From JBGAWK01 sp044227665 (GTDB taxonomy: Bacteria > Bacteroidota > Bacteroidia > Chitinophagales > JADIYW01), in NCBI GenBank assembly GCA_044227665.1, contig JBGAWK010000026.1:1-30572 (forward strand): 30,572 bases of DNA. The letters run 5' to 3'. Positions within the stretch are counted from its first letter, which is position 1. Every line of letters begins with the position of its first letter. Of this stretch, positions 1 through 8,970 are shown piece by piece. Below the pieces are notes generated by a model. It had not been told where the DNA came from. It made no database searches and saw only the letters and a program-made list of their open reading frames with translations. The position numbers and the translations under genes are program-made.

Positions 1-72
1 GTAGATTTTGAACCCTCTGATGAGTTCTGTCAGTCTTATTTCATCACTTTCAAATACAGGATTAATTGCCAT
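1..72 (-). CDS. N-terminus of probable Wzz/chain-length determinant protein (partial)
   Basis: An open frame starts with ATG at 72 and runs off the left edge, giving 24 residues (begins MAINPVFESDE, then IRLTELIRGFKIY). The phrase 'eIrLteLirgfk' resembles the segment just before the first transmembrane helix of Bacteroidota Wzz/GumC-like polysaccharide chain-length proteins. It starts 19 bp after the stop of the SLBB export gene on the same strand. That is the usual pairing of a Wza-like and a Wzz-like partner, so the two are probably co-transcribed. The identification rests on 24 residues plus context; the Wzz domain and transmembrane segments lie outside the window. Confidence 0.6.
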   Translation of the reverse strand, partial: MAINPVFESDEIRLTELIRGFKIY

Positions 73-91
73 ATTATTTAGTTTTGGGGAT

Positions 92-2527
92 TTACTGTTT
101 CAATAGAAAGACCAATGTAAGCGTAGAGGCTATAGAGGTAACGCTTGCAATTACTGTAGGCAATACGAAATTCCAGCTTACTCTTTCCTTCGGCTGTATT
201 GGCAACTGGTCTTTTGCTAATTTTTTGCTATTCAAGGCCACTATTATCTCTGAACCTTCATATACATTAGGATAGCGTTTTATTCCCATAAAATTCTTTG
301 TGGACTGAGCTGCACCATTAGCGTGTTGCACCAAGGTATATTTCTTTTTAGCATATCTGCCAAATCCGGCCGCATATTTTTTGATATAATATTTTGCTTT
401 CTTTCCAGCTACAAACTTTCCGGCTATAGTCTGATTGGTATCTAGTCCGGGATAGTTAATTTCTCCTTTTATTCTTACTAATTCATCAATAATAGGGATA
501 TCTATGACATCTCCTTCTTTAAGCACATAATTGGCATAAGAATTTGGGCTGATGAAGGCATCTTTGAGATGCAATATTTCTATACCTTTCACAGGGTCAT
601 TACGGGTTATAGTTGCAGATGCTACAAAAGCATAGGGGGTAAGCCCTCCGGCACGCTGTATGACATCCAATAATTTTTCATCTTTTTGTTCTATGGGATA
701 TGTACCGGGAAATTTCACCTCTCCATTCACTACAATATTCTTTGGCAGAGCGTATTCATAAGTTTTGCGGACTACAATTTGATCCATAGGCATCAGAGGG
801 AATCCTTTAGAGGCTTCGTCAATCTCTAGATTGGGTCCTACTTCTATAACTTTTGCAATTATCTTAATAGGCACAATAAGACCTGACGAATCTTGCTTCT
901 CCAGAACTCTAAAAACTTCTATCTTATTATTGGCGGCTTCCTTCTTCAATCCTCCTGCCATAAACAGCACATCATTCAAGGTTATATTTTCGGCATAATT
1001 TACTACTGTAGGCTTTAGTACCGAACCTTCTACGCTCACTATGAAATGTTCCAAGAAGTCTTTTTTGCTATACAATTGTATCTCGTCGAGTTCTTGTAAT
1101 AATAAATTATCTGCGGAATTATAATTTTCAGAAATTTTAGCCAAATTAAATGGTATTAAAACTTCTCGCTGATTATCTAAAATCCTTCTGATATAAGCTC
1201 TTTCCAAGTATGTGGTTCTGAGAATCCCTCCTGCTTTTTGAATAATATCAGATACTCGGCCATTGTTGTTGAGTTCATATTTTCCAGGAAACTTCACAGA
1301 GCCAGAGATGTTTACGTAGTTTTCATAATTCGATGGAATTGCATCGAGATATAAAGCATCTCCATCTTTGAGTATAAAATTCTTGTTGCCATTAATTATT
1401 TCTGAAAGAGGAATATCTACCAATTCTACTTTATCGTTGCCATATCTTTCTAGTTTGGCTGTTTTGGTATAGGCATCTGCGCTAAGTCCTCCGGCATACT
1501 CTAATAATTCCTTTATACCTTCATCATCCTTCAACTCATATTTTCCGGGTCTTCTGACAGTACCTTTTATGGAAGCTACTTTTCCTATGGGTGGTACATA
1601 TATAAAGTCGCCCTCTGCAAGATAGAAATTGTCATTATTGAATGGATTCATTAAGAATTGATAGACATCAAATTTACGGATAGTCTTACCGTTCCTACGA
1701 ATCTCTATTTCTCTTATACTACCCATATTAGTAATGCCATCAGCAGCATTCAAGGCATTATATACGGAATTTAATGCGGGAATTTGGTAGGTACCGGGCA
1801 GATATACTTCTCCAACTATATTTACGTCTATAGTCCTAGAATAGTTGAGCGTGATTTCGTACTTCGTATTGGAGGGATTTATGAATGAGGCTAGTCTCTT
1901 TGCTATTAAACTCTTCACAGCTCCAAAGGTCATGCCTTTCACATATACTCGCCCAAACTCTGGTATCTGTATATACCCATCTTTATTTACTTTCAAGGTA
2001 TTATTGTAGTCGGCATATCCCCATACTGATACGGTAATTTCATCTCCTTCACCTATTATGTAATCATCGGGAGCTTTGGTTTCTGAGGCTTTTACAAATA
2101 GTTTTAATCTGGTATTAGTAAAGAAGTCTTGTCCATATATTTCTGAAGGTTTTCTTCTATTGGCGGTATCGCCATTTGCTGTTCCTACTACCTGAATTAG
2201 TGAATCTTGTGTAGTCTTTAGAGAAACCATCTGACTCATTAAGTCATTAAATACGCCTAAGGCACCTTGATTATCCTCTTTCTGTGAAGATGTTGGCGCA
2301 GTAGTGCTTGGAGAAGATGTAATGCCAAACAAGGCTGGGTCGAACCCTGCCATTTGCAAGGCTGCCTTGCTTCCAGCGGTAGATGATACTGGAGGCGTAG
2401 GAATATTCATGTTATTTACACCCGTTATGCTCTTTAATGAATTTATATTAAGACCTGAAATCTGGCTATAAGTGGGTGTAAAGACCAAAGTAATCAAAGT
2501 AATAATTATGCTAACTATTTTTCTCAT
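92..2527 (-). CDS. SLBB-domain polysaccharide export protein (Wza-like)
   Basis: Envelope protein expected to form or line the outer-membrane/periplasmic export channel for capsule or exopolysaccharide. I place the start at the ATG at 2527 (811 aa), because MRKIVSIIITLITLVF... begins a clean signal peptide and a TAATTTTG promoter box lies between this ATG and an upstream in-frame ATG at 2578. Order: signal peptide (1-22), Ser/Thr/Pro-rich linker, Poly_export domain near 153-235 (YIIGEGDEITVSVWGY), then six SLBB-type repeats, each opening with a 'v.GeV..PG.Y'-like strand, and a hydrophobic C-terminal helix near 785-805 before FLLKQ. No lipobox Cys follows the signal peptide, unlike classical Wza, so it may be held by the C-terminal helix. 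The Wzz-like gene follows directly. Confidence 0.88.
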   Translation of the reverse strand: MRKIVSIIITLITLVFTPTYSQISGLNINSLKSITGVNNMNIPTPPVSSTAGSKAALQMAGFDPALFGITSSPSTTAPTSSQKEDNQGALGVFNDLMSQMVSLKTTQDSLIQVVGTANGDTANRRKPSEIYGQDFFTNTRLKLFVKASETKAPDDYIIGEGDEITVSVWGYADYNNTLKVNKDGYIQIPEFGRVYVKGMTFGAVKSLIAKRLASFINPSNTKYEITLNYSRTIDVNIVGEVYLPGTYQIPALNSVYNALNAADGITNMGSIREIEIRRNGKTIRKFDVYQFLMNPFNNDNFYLAEGDFIYVPPIGKVASIKGTVRRPGKYELKDDEGIKELLEYAGGLSADAYTKTAKLERYGNDKVELVDIPLSEIINGNKNFILKDGDALYLDAIPSNYENYVNISGSVKFPGKYELNNNGRVSDIIQKAGGILRTTYLERAYIRRILDNQREVLIPFNLAKISENYNSADNLLLQELDEIQLYSKKDFLEHFIVSVEGSVLKPTVVNYAENITLNDVLFMAGGLKKEAANNKIEVFRVLEKQDSSGLIVPIKIIAKVIEVGPNLEIDEASKGFPLMPMDQIVVRKTYEYALPKNIVVNGEVKFPGTYPIEQKDEKLLDVIQRAGGLTPYAFVASATITRNDPVKGIEILHLKDAFISPNSYANYVLKEGDVIDIPIIDELVRIKGEINYPGLDTNQTIAGKFVAGKKAKYYIKKYAAGFGRYAKKKYTLVQHANGAAQSTKNFMGIKRYPNVYEGSEIIVALNSKKLAKDQLPIQPKERVSWNFVLPTVIASVTSIASTLTLVFLLKQ

Positions 2528-2544
2528 TATTTTATAATTAGAAA

Positions 2545-2552
2545 CAAAATTA
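2545..2552 (-). promoter_or_regulatory. Candidate -7 box (TAATTTTG) for the SLBB export gene
   Basis: Read on the minus strand, TAATTTTG matches the Bacteroidota -7 consensus TAnnTTTG and lies 17 nt before the ATG at 2527. It sits downstream of the OmpA terminator, so the export gene would have its own promoter. I see no good -33 TTTG at the usual distance. Confidence 0.4.
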
Positions 2553-2582
2553 CATTTTATATCGGAGATGATATTCATATAG

Positions 2583-2611
2583 ATAAAAAAAGGGGCTACA
2601 AAGAGCCCCTT
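2583..2611 (-). terminator. Rho-independent terminator after the OmpA gene
   Basis: On the minus strand an 8-bp perfect stem (AAGGGGCT / AGCCCCTT, loop CTTTGT) is followed by a run of seven T. It begins 19 bp after the stop codon of the OmpA-family gene and ends before the SLBB gene start. The two same-strand genes are therefore probably separate transcription units. Confidence 0.9.
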
Positions 2612-2630
2612 AGTTTGTTATTATTTGTTA

Positions 2631-4172
2631 TTAATAATTGGCGGGGGTTATTTCCACCCTTCTATTCAACTGATGCTGTTGCTCAGTAGAAGCGTTAGGG
2701 AACATATTATTCGCTTCGCCAAAGTGTCCTAAAATAAATCTATCTTTAGCTATACCATATCTTGTATTTAGATATTCTATAACGTTATTTACTCTTCTGT
2801 CAGACAAGTCCATATTGTAATTATCTGTATTACGAACGTCTGTATATCCTTTTACATTCACTTTCAAGTCAGGATATTTTTGCATTGTAGTAGCCACTTC
2901 ATACAATTCAGGTATTTCACTGGTACGTATATTGTCTTTATCTAAGTCAAAGAACACTAATGATAATGCCCATCCTATTGCTTTAGTTGACTTATCTGCT
3001 CCTAAAATTTCTTTTACTTCTTTTAGCATCTGAGGTGTAAGACCATCAGGACGCTTATTGATACCATTTTCTATCGGTAGTTCAGGAGAAGAAAATGGCT
3101 CAGGATCTAAATGATCAGGATATCCGTCTTTATCACTGTCTAATGTAACACCATGTGTGTCCACTATAGCTCCTTCTTTTGATTCCGGTTCTTGATCTAA
3201 TTCATCTATAACTCCGTCATTATCTGCATCTTTTACGGTGTAAAGATTAGCCAATTTTGCATCTGTGACACTCATATAAGCTTCTAATGGGTTAATCCAC
3301 TCCAAGTGCTCAGATTGACCTTTTTTGCTGCCAAATTTATAATTCACATTTGCATTAATATAGACGAATTTATCATTTCGACCACGTATATATTCATTGC
3401 TAACGTGAGCATCTAATTTATCCGTATGAACATAATTAAATCTTCCCTCTAAGCCTACGTCAAAACGCTTACCTGCTTTTACTTTCAATCCTAGTGCAAA
3501 AGGCGCAGTAACTTCAGTAACATTATTGGTATAGGTAACCAAGTATTTACCTCTAGGCTCAGCATCTCTTTTATTAGCATCGTAATATTCGCCGTCTTGA
3601 ACTTTATACACTTGTGACTTGAAGAAAATAAATCCCAAGCCAGCTTTCATATAAACCGATACGGGTCTATCATTCAACTCTTTTCCAGCAGTTTTGTGGC
3701 GTATATATCTATTCAATCCTACAAACATATTAGAAAGGTTTACATAACCATTGATAGTAGGCTGGTGTAAATATTGTGTTTTAAAAAATACAGGCTCACT
3801 AAATCCTAATTTTTTCCAAAAGAATCTATCTTCTTGAAATCCCCCTTTTTGGACAGTAACGCCTTGAAGCTTCCCATACATATAATCCACTTGCATACCA
3901 AAAACACCTCCAAACATTCTCGTTACAGAAGCGCCTACACCATATTGGTATTCACTTAGTCTCTTGTAGGCATTTTCATCTCCTTCTTTAAGAATTACCC
4001 GACGCCAGTCATAAGATCTGACATCCGTATATGGACTTGTTACACCGCCATGTAAGGTAACAAACCAATTTCTAAGTGTCTTGTCCATAGGAATTCGCTG
4101 TCCTTTTACATTTACACTCGCCAATAACAGCATAGCTGTAGTTAATAATGATATTTTTCTATACATATTCAT
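2631..4172 (-). CDS. OmpA-family outer-membrane protein with TSP3 linker
   Basis: A 513-aa envelope protein that likely tethers the outer membrane to peptidoglycan. A signal peptide (1-24, cleavage after VNVKGQ) precedes a beta-rich region to about 290 that looks like an outer-membrane barrel. Calcium-binding thrombospondin type-3 repeats follow (about 314-365: DADNDGVIDELD, then LDSDKDGYPDHLDPEP), then an OmpA C-terminal domain (about 400-513: LVFFDLDKDNI, GYTDVR, NMDLSDRRVNNV). The Asp of GYTD and the Arg of LSDRR are the expected diaminopimelate-binding residues. The layout matches the OprF/OmpA-like proteins common in Bacteroidota. A candidate promoter lies about 55 bp upstream and a strong terminator follows, so it is likely monocistronic. 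Confidence 0.9.
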   Translation of the reverse strand: MNMYRKISLLTTAMLLLASVNVKGQRIPMDKTLRNWFVTLHGGVTSPYTDVRSYDWRRVILKEGDENAYKRLSEYQYGVGASVTRMFGGVFGMQVDYMYGKLQGVTVQKGGFQEDRFFWKKLGFSEPVFFKTQYLHQPTINGYVNLSNMFVGLNRYIRHKTAGKELNDRPVSVYMKAGLGFIFFKSQVYKVQDGEYYDANKRDAEPRGKYLVTYTNNVTEVTAPFALGLKVKAGKRFDVGLEGRFNYVHTDKLDAHVSNEYIRGRNDKFVYINANVNYKFGSKKGQSEHLEWINPLEAYMSVTDAKLANLYTVKDADNDGVIDELDQEPESKEGAIVDTHGVTLDSDKDGYPDHLDPEPFSSPELPIENGINKRPDGLTPQMLKEVKEILGADKSTKAIGWALSLVFFDLDKDNIRTSEIPELYEVATTMQKYPDLKVNVKGYTDVRNTDNYNMDLSDRRVNNVIEYLNTRYGIAKDRFILGHFGEANNMFPNASTEQQHQLNRRVEITPANY

Positions 4173-4227
4173 ATTTTTGCGATAATCTTTAATTCAAAAA
4201 GAGTTTAAAAATAATCAATTTTGAAAG

Positions 4228-4256
4228 CAAAAATAACAAACTATTTATGTTTCAAA
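4228..4256 (-). promoter_or_regulatory. Candidate Bacteroidota promoter for the OmpA gene
   Basis: On the minus strand TTTG (4253-4256) and TATTTTTG (4228-4235) are separated by 17 nt and match the -33 TTTG / -7 TAnnTTTG pattern. The spacing is at the short end of the usual range. A 5' leader of about 50 nt would result. Confidence 0.45.
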
Positions 4257-4294
4257 TATTTTTAACATTAAATTATTTTAACAAAAGTTGAAAA

Positions 4295-5674
4295 ATGCAT
4301 GATTTAGATACAATTATTGCCCTCTCCACTCCTAAAGGTGTGGGGGCAATTGCTATGATTCGTTTATCAGGAAGCAAAAGCTTGCAAATTATTTCTAGAT
4401 TTTTTTCAAAAAAATCCCTGCAAAATGAAGCCAGCCATACCTTACACTATGGTACTTTCAAAATAGGAGATACAATAGTAGATGACGTAGTGGTAGCCGT
4501 GTTTAAGGGGCCTCATTCCTATACTGGAGAGGACACCATAGAGATATCTTGTCATGGCTCTTCCTATATTATCAATACCATCATGAAATCATGCATAGAT
4601 GAAGGCGTGCGACTAGCTCAGGCTGGAGAATTCACACAACGCGCTTATTTGCATGACAAACTGGATCTTAGCCAAGCAGAGGCTGTAGCAGACCTCATAG
4701 CATCTGAATCAAAAGCTGCCCATGAGGTAGCCATGCGTCAAATGCGTGGCGGCATTTCTGAAAAACTACGTACTCTAAGGTCTTCCCTTATAGAGTTTAC
4801 AGCACTCATAGAATTAGAACTGGATTTTGCAGAAGAGGATGTAGCGTTTGCAGATAGAAGCAGCCTAATATCCTTATTGGATGACATTACTGTAGAGTTA
4901 CAAACCTTGTCCGACACCTTCCACCTCGGCAATGCCATAAAAAATGGAACTCCTGTAGCTATTGTAGGCAAACCCAACGCCGGAAAGTCCACGTTACTCA
5001 ACGCGCTTTTGCAAGAAGAACGCGCCATAGTGAGTAGTATTGCCGGCACTACACGTGATACTATAGAAGAAACTTTGAGTATAGATGGCTACCTCTTTAG
5101 ATTTATAGATACTGCGGGCTTACGTATAGCAGAAGACGAAATAGAAAAAATCGGCATAGAACGTAGTAATGCCGCCATCGCCAAAGCAGATGTCATCCTT
5201 TATCTTTTTGACATGGAAGAACCCATTGACACACTACAAGAGGAGCTAAAGGTCGTAAAAGAAAAATCCGACAACAGCAAAAGAATAATAGCGGTAGGCA
5301 ACAAATGCGACAACGTTGCTGAAAAAACCAGTGCAACATTCAAAGAATTATTTAAAGATGATTTCATCGCTATATCAGCTAAGCATTATACAGGCATTCT
5401 AGAACTAAAGAAAATGCTAGTTGATACCCTTGCAGCTGCCAACAATCAAGACAATAGCGTCATAGTCACTAATCAACGACATTATGAAGCCTTAAAAAAA
5501 GCAGAAATGGCTATAGCGGAAGTGATTACAGCACTTCGACAGCACATACCTAGCGACCTTGTCACCCAAGACATCAAAGTTGCCCTGCGTCACATTGGAG
5601 AAATTACAGGACATATAGACATAGACAAGGATATACTAGGAACTATATTTGGAAGATTTTGTATCGGAAAGTAA
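4295..5674 (+). CDS. mnmE: tRNA uridine-5-carboxymethylaminomethyl modification GTPase MnmE
   Basis: MnmE works with MnmG to install the (c)mnm5 group on U34 of tRNAs, using tetrahydrofolate-bound one-carbon units and GTP. The 459-aa length is normal for the family. The N-terminal folate-binding domain opens with the typical DTIIALSTPKGVGAIAMIRLSG. A helical domain is interrupted by the G domain: G1 GKPNAGKS (225-232), the K-loop TTRDT, G3 DTAG (from 272) and G4 NKCD (336-339). The protein ends with the invariant FCIGK, whose Cys is needed for modification. It is divergently placed from the OmpA gene, and mnmG is not in the window. Confidence 0.98.
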   Translation: MHDLDTIIALSTPKGVGAIAMIRLSGSKSLQIISRFFSKKSLQNEASHTLHYGTFKIGDTIVDDVVVAVFKGPHSYTGEDTIEISCHGSSYIINTIMKSCIDEGVRLAQAGEFTQRAYLHDKLDLSQAEAVADLIASESKAAHEVAMRQMRGGISEKLRTLRSSLIEFTALIELELDFAEEDVAFADRSSLISLLDDITVELQTLSDTFHLGNAIKNGTPVAIVGKPNAGKSTLLNALLQEERAIVSSIAGTTRDTIEETLSIDGYLFRFIDTAGLRIAEDEIEKIGIERSNAAIAKADVILYLFDMEEPIDTLQEELKVVKEKSDNSKRIIAVGNKCDNVAEKTSATFKELFKDDFIAISAKHYTGILELKKMLVDTLAAANNQDNSVIVTNQRHYEALKKAEMAIAEVITALRQHIPSDLVTQDIKVALRHIGEITGHIDIDKDILGTIFGRFCIGK

Positions 5675-6013
5675 TCACTATCATTTTTATAAAAAACAAC
5701 TAAAAGTCCTTATTTTATTAATAATTTAAGCTATTTGTTATTTTATTTGTTTTGTGATATTATGCAAAAAACTACATTGAATTATTAAAATTGAAACACA
5801 GTAACCTGTTTCGAAATTCGTAATTGAATTTATCTTTTCCTGCCTTTAAAAGTGTATTAGAGTGCAGTATGTTTTAGCATTTTTTACATACTAAATAAAA
5901 TTTGGCACCTTTTTGTATTTCAATATTTGATAAAGCATCCAAATTTAAAAATCATTGTTTTTAGTTAATATAATTCATTATTAGTTGCTTATATTTGATT
6001 AAATTTTTAATTT
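5675..6013 (+). other. Intergenic region, AT-rich, no gene seen
   Basis: This 339-bp stretch between mnmE and the secreted-protein gene is AT-rich, with stop codons in all frames and no convincing small ORF, RNA gene or strong terminator hairpin. The only recognisable signal is a TATATTTG box at 5990-5997, which matches the -7 consensus TAnnTTTG and lies 16 nt before the downstream ATG. No TTTG was found at the -33 distance, so the promoter call is weak. Confidence 0.4.
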
Positions 6014-7867
6014 ATGAAGTCAATTTTCTCGTTAAAGTCAGCGGCTATAATAATATCATTAGCAGTCAGCTTAATTGTTTTTGCACAATTGGAAGTTTTT
6101 GAAAAAGTACATGAGATTTCCCGGAAGGCAAAAAAAGGGTATTTAGGTGGCATAGAAAATCATAGTGATAACCAAAAATTTGATATGATATATGTTCTTC
6201 CATCTTCTGCTAAGAAGGTGAAATTAGAGATATATACATTTGATAAAGACCTGAATCTTGTAGAAGAGAAGAAAACAGAAGAAGATATAGAATTAGTGCG
6301 TACACGTTACAAATGGTTCAACTTTAGAGGTGATGAATACACTAAATATTCTTTGACGGCATCGGCTACTATGGCCAGCAAATTGGTATTTAGGAAGAAA
6401 GAAATTACATACAGATATAGCTGGTGGTATGGAAGATATAATAAAAGCGTGAAGCCGCTGGAGAAAGTAAAACCTACCGGCGACAGTGGAGAGAAGTATA
6501 TTTTCAGAGGTGGAGCTTATGAAGTAGAACGCGATGAAGCGGTATTAGTAGTAGCTGGGGTACAAGCTTCTAAAAATGACTTAGTAGGATCTGCTATGCA
6601 TTATGAATTATTGAGATGTGATAAGGATGTAAATATTCAGGTATTAGATAAATTTGATTTTGATAGTCCACATCAACCGATATTTTCAGAACCTATTATG
6701 GATGAAGAACCCCTTACAAATGATGAAAATCCCAGAGACTGGGTAGTGATATTTGCTCCTATGGGAGGCAATACAGTGAAGGGAGCAAAGCTTGCTAGTT
6801 CTACCCATGCATATACCTACATACGAATATCACCCGAAGGTAAAATAAAAGAAAGGCTTACTGTCAATGCACCTTCAAATGGCTGGAGGGTATTACAAGC
6901 TTATGAAAAAAATGGTAGCGTCTATCTATATGGACCCAGCCTTACCAAAGATTTGAACGAAAAATATATAAACCAAGTATATAAAACCGGACTAGTGGCT
7001 ACCACTTCAGCAGATGCTTCTGAAAAAGCCGAAAGTAATACCAATCAGGGTGGAGCATTCAGTGGTTTTAAAACTATGGTAAATACTTTTTCTGGTAATA
7101 CAGATATGGGTGTCACTCAAGAAAGTATAGACCAAATGCTTGATGAACTGAAATTTACAGGCTTCTGTATTTCAAAAATCAATAATGGCAATGCCGAATT
7201 TTGTAATGAAACTCCTGTAGCAGATTTCAACACAAAATCTGTAACACCTTTGGGTCAAAAAAAGGCTCTAGACTTTGATGGAAAAAGATTTCAAACCTAT
7301 AATATTTATCTAGCAGGTAATGGAGATATCCTTATCAATGGTCAAGACTATAAAATTGCAAAGTCAGTGATAGGCAGTAGTGCTAATGATGGATCTAGAT
7401 TGTATAGAGGAACCTATCTTTTCCAATTTGACAAAACCGGCAAATTAAAACATAACTATGGCATACAAATAGACCAAAAAGAAAGAGATGGATTTTTCAA
7501 TAAATCACCTATGACATCTGATATGTTTCCTGCTGAAGGACATATTTATGAATCCCCTGATAAAACAAAAGTATATTGGTTTCTACATACTTGCAGAGCC
7601 ATCCATGACGTATCTGATGTAGATTACGGAATGTTTACAACTACTGTTACTGCTTCATGGTCTCCATTATATACCTATCAATATGGGGTAATTGATTTAG
7701 ATAAAGGCACTGCTGGTGAATTCAAGATATTAGGTGAAGGCGAAAAGAAAAGTTTTTATTTGTTTCCATCAAATTATGTAACACAGCTAGACAAATATCT
7801 GATATTGCTTTCTGAAACAGAAAAAGGAGAAAGACTATTATTGTCTAGAATGGATCTGACGCAATAA
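6014..7867 (+). CDS. Secreted protein of unknown function, 617 aa
   Basis: I do not recognise a family. The N-terminus has a signal peptide (SAAIIISLAVSLIVFAQ, cleavage near 25). The rest has no further transmembrane segment and alternates short beta-strand-like stretches with Gly/Asp/Asn turns. Phrases such as 'WVVIFAPMGGNTVKG', 'GRFQTYNIYLAGNGDILINGQDY'-type segments and 'YLFQFDKTGKLKHNYGIQID' are reminiscent of beta-propeller repeats, where strands report values of a tracked quantity; this is an inference from texture only. A low-complexity Ser/Thr/Gly segment lies near 340-370. There is no obvious T9SS sorting domain or lipobox, so it is likely periplasmic. It appears monocistronic, and an IS982 element lies 80 bp downstream. 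Confidence 0.75.
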   Translation: MKSIFSLKSAAIIISLAVSLIVFAQLEVFEKVHEISRKAKKGYLGGIENHSDNQKFDMIYVLPSSAKKVKLEIYTFDKDLNLVEEKKTEEDIELVRTRYKWFNFRGDEYTKYSLTASATMASKLVFRKKEITYRYSWWYGRYNKSVKPLEKVKPTGDSGEKYIFRGGAYEVERDEAVLVVAGVQASKNDLVGSAMHYELLRCDKDVNIQVLDKFDFDSPHQPIFSEPIMDEEPLTNDENPRDWVVIFAPMGGNTVKGAKLASSTHAYTYIRISPEGKIKERLTVNAPSNGWRVLQAYEKNGSVYLYGPSLTKDLNEKYINQVYKTGLVATTSADASEKAESNTNQGGAFSGFKTMVNTFSGNTDMGVTQESIDQMLDELKFTGFCISKINNGNAEFCNETPVADFNTKSVTPLGQKKALDFDGKRFQTYNIYLAGNGDILINGQDYKIAKSVIGSSANDGSRLYRGTYLFQFDKTGKLKHNYGIQIDQKERDGFFNKSPMTSDMFPAEGHIYESPDKTKVYWFLHTCRAIHDVSDVDYGMFTTTVTASWSPLYTYQYGVIDLDKGTAGEFKILGEGEKKSFYLFPSNYVTQLDKYLILLSETEKGERLLLSRMDLTQ

Positions 7868-7946
7868 TTATTTATATTTAGGAACTATCAATATCTACTT
7901 TAAAGTATTCGCAAAGTGCGAACATGCAAATATTTGATACTATATT

Positions 7947-8970
7947 AACCCGTTGTGCGGTTTAAGTTAGCGCAAATTTAAGATGGTTAATTGGTTTATT
8001 GTTTAATTTATTTAAGAGTTGTAAAACGGTTAAAGCAGTTAGTTTAGATTTTATTCTTGTTATCAATCCATTGAATGATTTAGCATAGTTTCTTTTAAGC
8101 ATAAATTGGTCGCAAAGTTGGGAGAAAATAGTTTCAATTCTTTTTCTACATTTTCTATAGATGAATGGATATTTTTGATAGTTATTTTGATTATTTCTCA
8201 TGGGTGTTTTAAGTTGAATATTACAGGATTCAAATAAATCTAATTGATATTGAGATGAGAGGTAACCTTTATCTGCGAGCAGTGTGGCATTATTCATTCC
8301 ACTATATTTTAGGCTATTCAAAAAATGGGCATCATGAACGCTAGCTTTGCTAATATCCATTGACATAAATGTGCCATTTAGAGTGGTAGATAAATGTAAT
8401 TTATATCCGTAATAATAGGATTTGCTTACTGCTGAATATCCTTTATCTGGTGCGGTCTCAAAATCTGTTTTACAAATCTTAGAGCGGTCTTCTCGTGCTA
8501 ATTGAACAATCGGAATTGGTATGGAATCTACTATAAATACATCTTCAATCTCATTAAATTGATTTGCCATTCTTTCATTTAAAAGCGTAATAAAATGTTG
8601 TAATCTTCGCCTACGTTTGTTGTAATTAGAACGGTCAATCAAATGAGCAAAATCTGTGGAATATTCCACTTTTAATTTCTTCCAAAATAAGTTTTCAGAA
8701 TCAATACTAAGTGCTTCCGAACAAAGCGACAGAGCAACGATTTCACAGTCACTCATTTTAGGTTGATTTCTATAGAACTGAAAGTTATTAGAACTGTCAA
8801 CGATAAAATCTTTCAAATAATGTTTGGAAAGATTAAAAATTTTGTCGAAATTTGTTTTGATATTGTGCATTGTAAATAATTGGTTGTCAAATAATTATAT
8901 ACAAAAATCGTGCTAATACACGATGCACAATATCTCTTTTATGTTAAGTATTTAAACCGCACAACGGGTT
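7947..8970 (-). mobile_element. IS982-family insertion sequence, copy 1 (1024 bp)
   Basis: Perfect 19-bp terminal inverted repeats, AACCCGTTGTGCGGTTTAA at 7947-7965 and its reverse complement at 8952-8970, bracket a single intact transposase gene. The transposase stop codon lies inside the left repeat. The flanks (ACTATATT on the left, ATGTGAAA on the right) show no exact target-site duplication, so either the duplication has decayed or the element arose by rearrangement. Length and gene layout are as expected for the IS982 family. The end sequences differ from those of copy 2 at 10174-11197, so these are two different elements. Confidence 0.92.
7962..8870 (-). CDS. IS982-family transposase (copy 1)
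   Basis: A 302-aa DDE transposase that cuts and joins the ends of its own element. The catalytic triad can be placed at D115 (VFIVDSIP), D200 (LLADKGYLS) and E246 (RKRIETIFSQL). Other family signatures are YYYGYKLHL and the C-terminal KRNYAKSFNGL and LTALTVLQLLNKLNNKP. The frame is intact and full length, so the enzyme could be active. It belongs to a different IS982 subgroup from the transposase at 10276-11184; the two share only scattered motifs. Confidence 0.93.
   Translation of the reverse strand: MHNIKTNFDKIFNLSKHYLKDFIVDSSNNFQFYRNQPKMSDCEIVALSLCSEALSIDSENLFWKKLKVEYSTDFAHLIDRSNYNKRRRRLQHFITLLNERMANQFNEIEDVFIVDSIPIPIVQLAREDRSKICKTDFETAPDKGYSAVSKSYYYGYKLHLSTTLNGTFMSMDISKASVHDAHFLNSLKYSGMNNATLLADKGYLSSQYQLDLFESCNIQLKTPMRNNQNNYQKYPFIYRKCRKRIETIFSQLCDQFMLKRNYAKSFNGLITRIKSKLTALTVLQLLNKLNNKPINHLKFALT

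Noticed and set aside
4738..5049. Open frame of 103 codons on the minus strand inside mnmE
   Set aside because: It lies fully within the conserved MnmE coding sequence, has no recognisable motif and no promoter; it is a shadow frame.
7908..7922. Hairpin TTCGCA-AAG-TGCGAA as terminator of the 617-aa protein gene
   Set aside because: The stem is only 6 bp with a 3-nt loop and no T-run follows; it is recorded here only as a possible weak structure.
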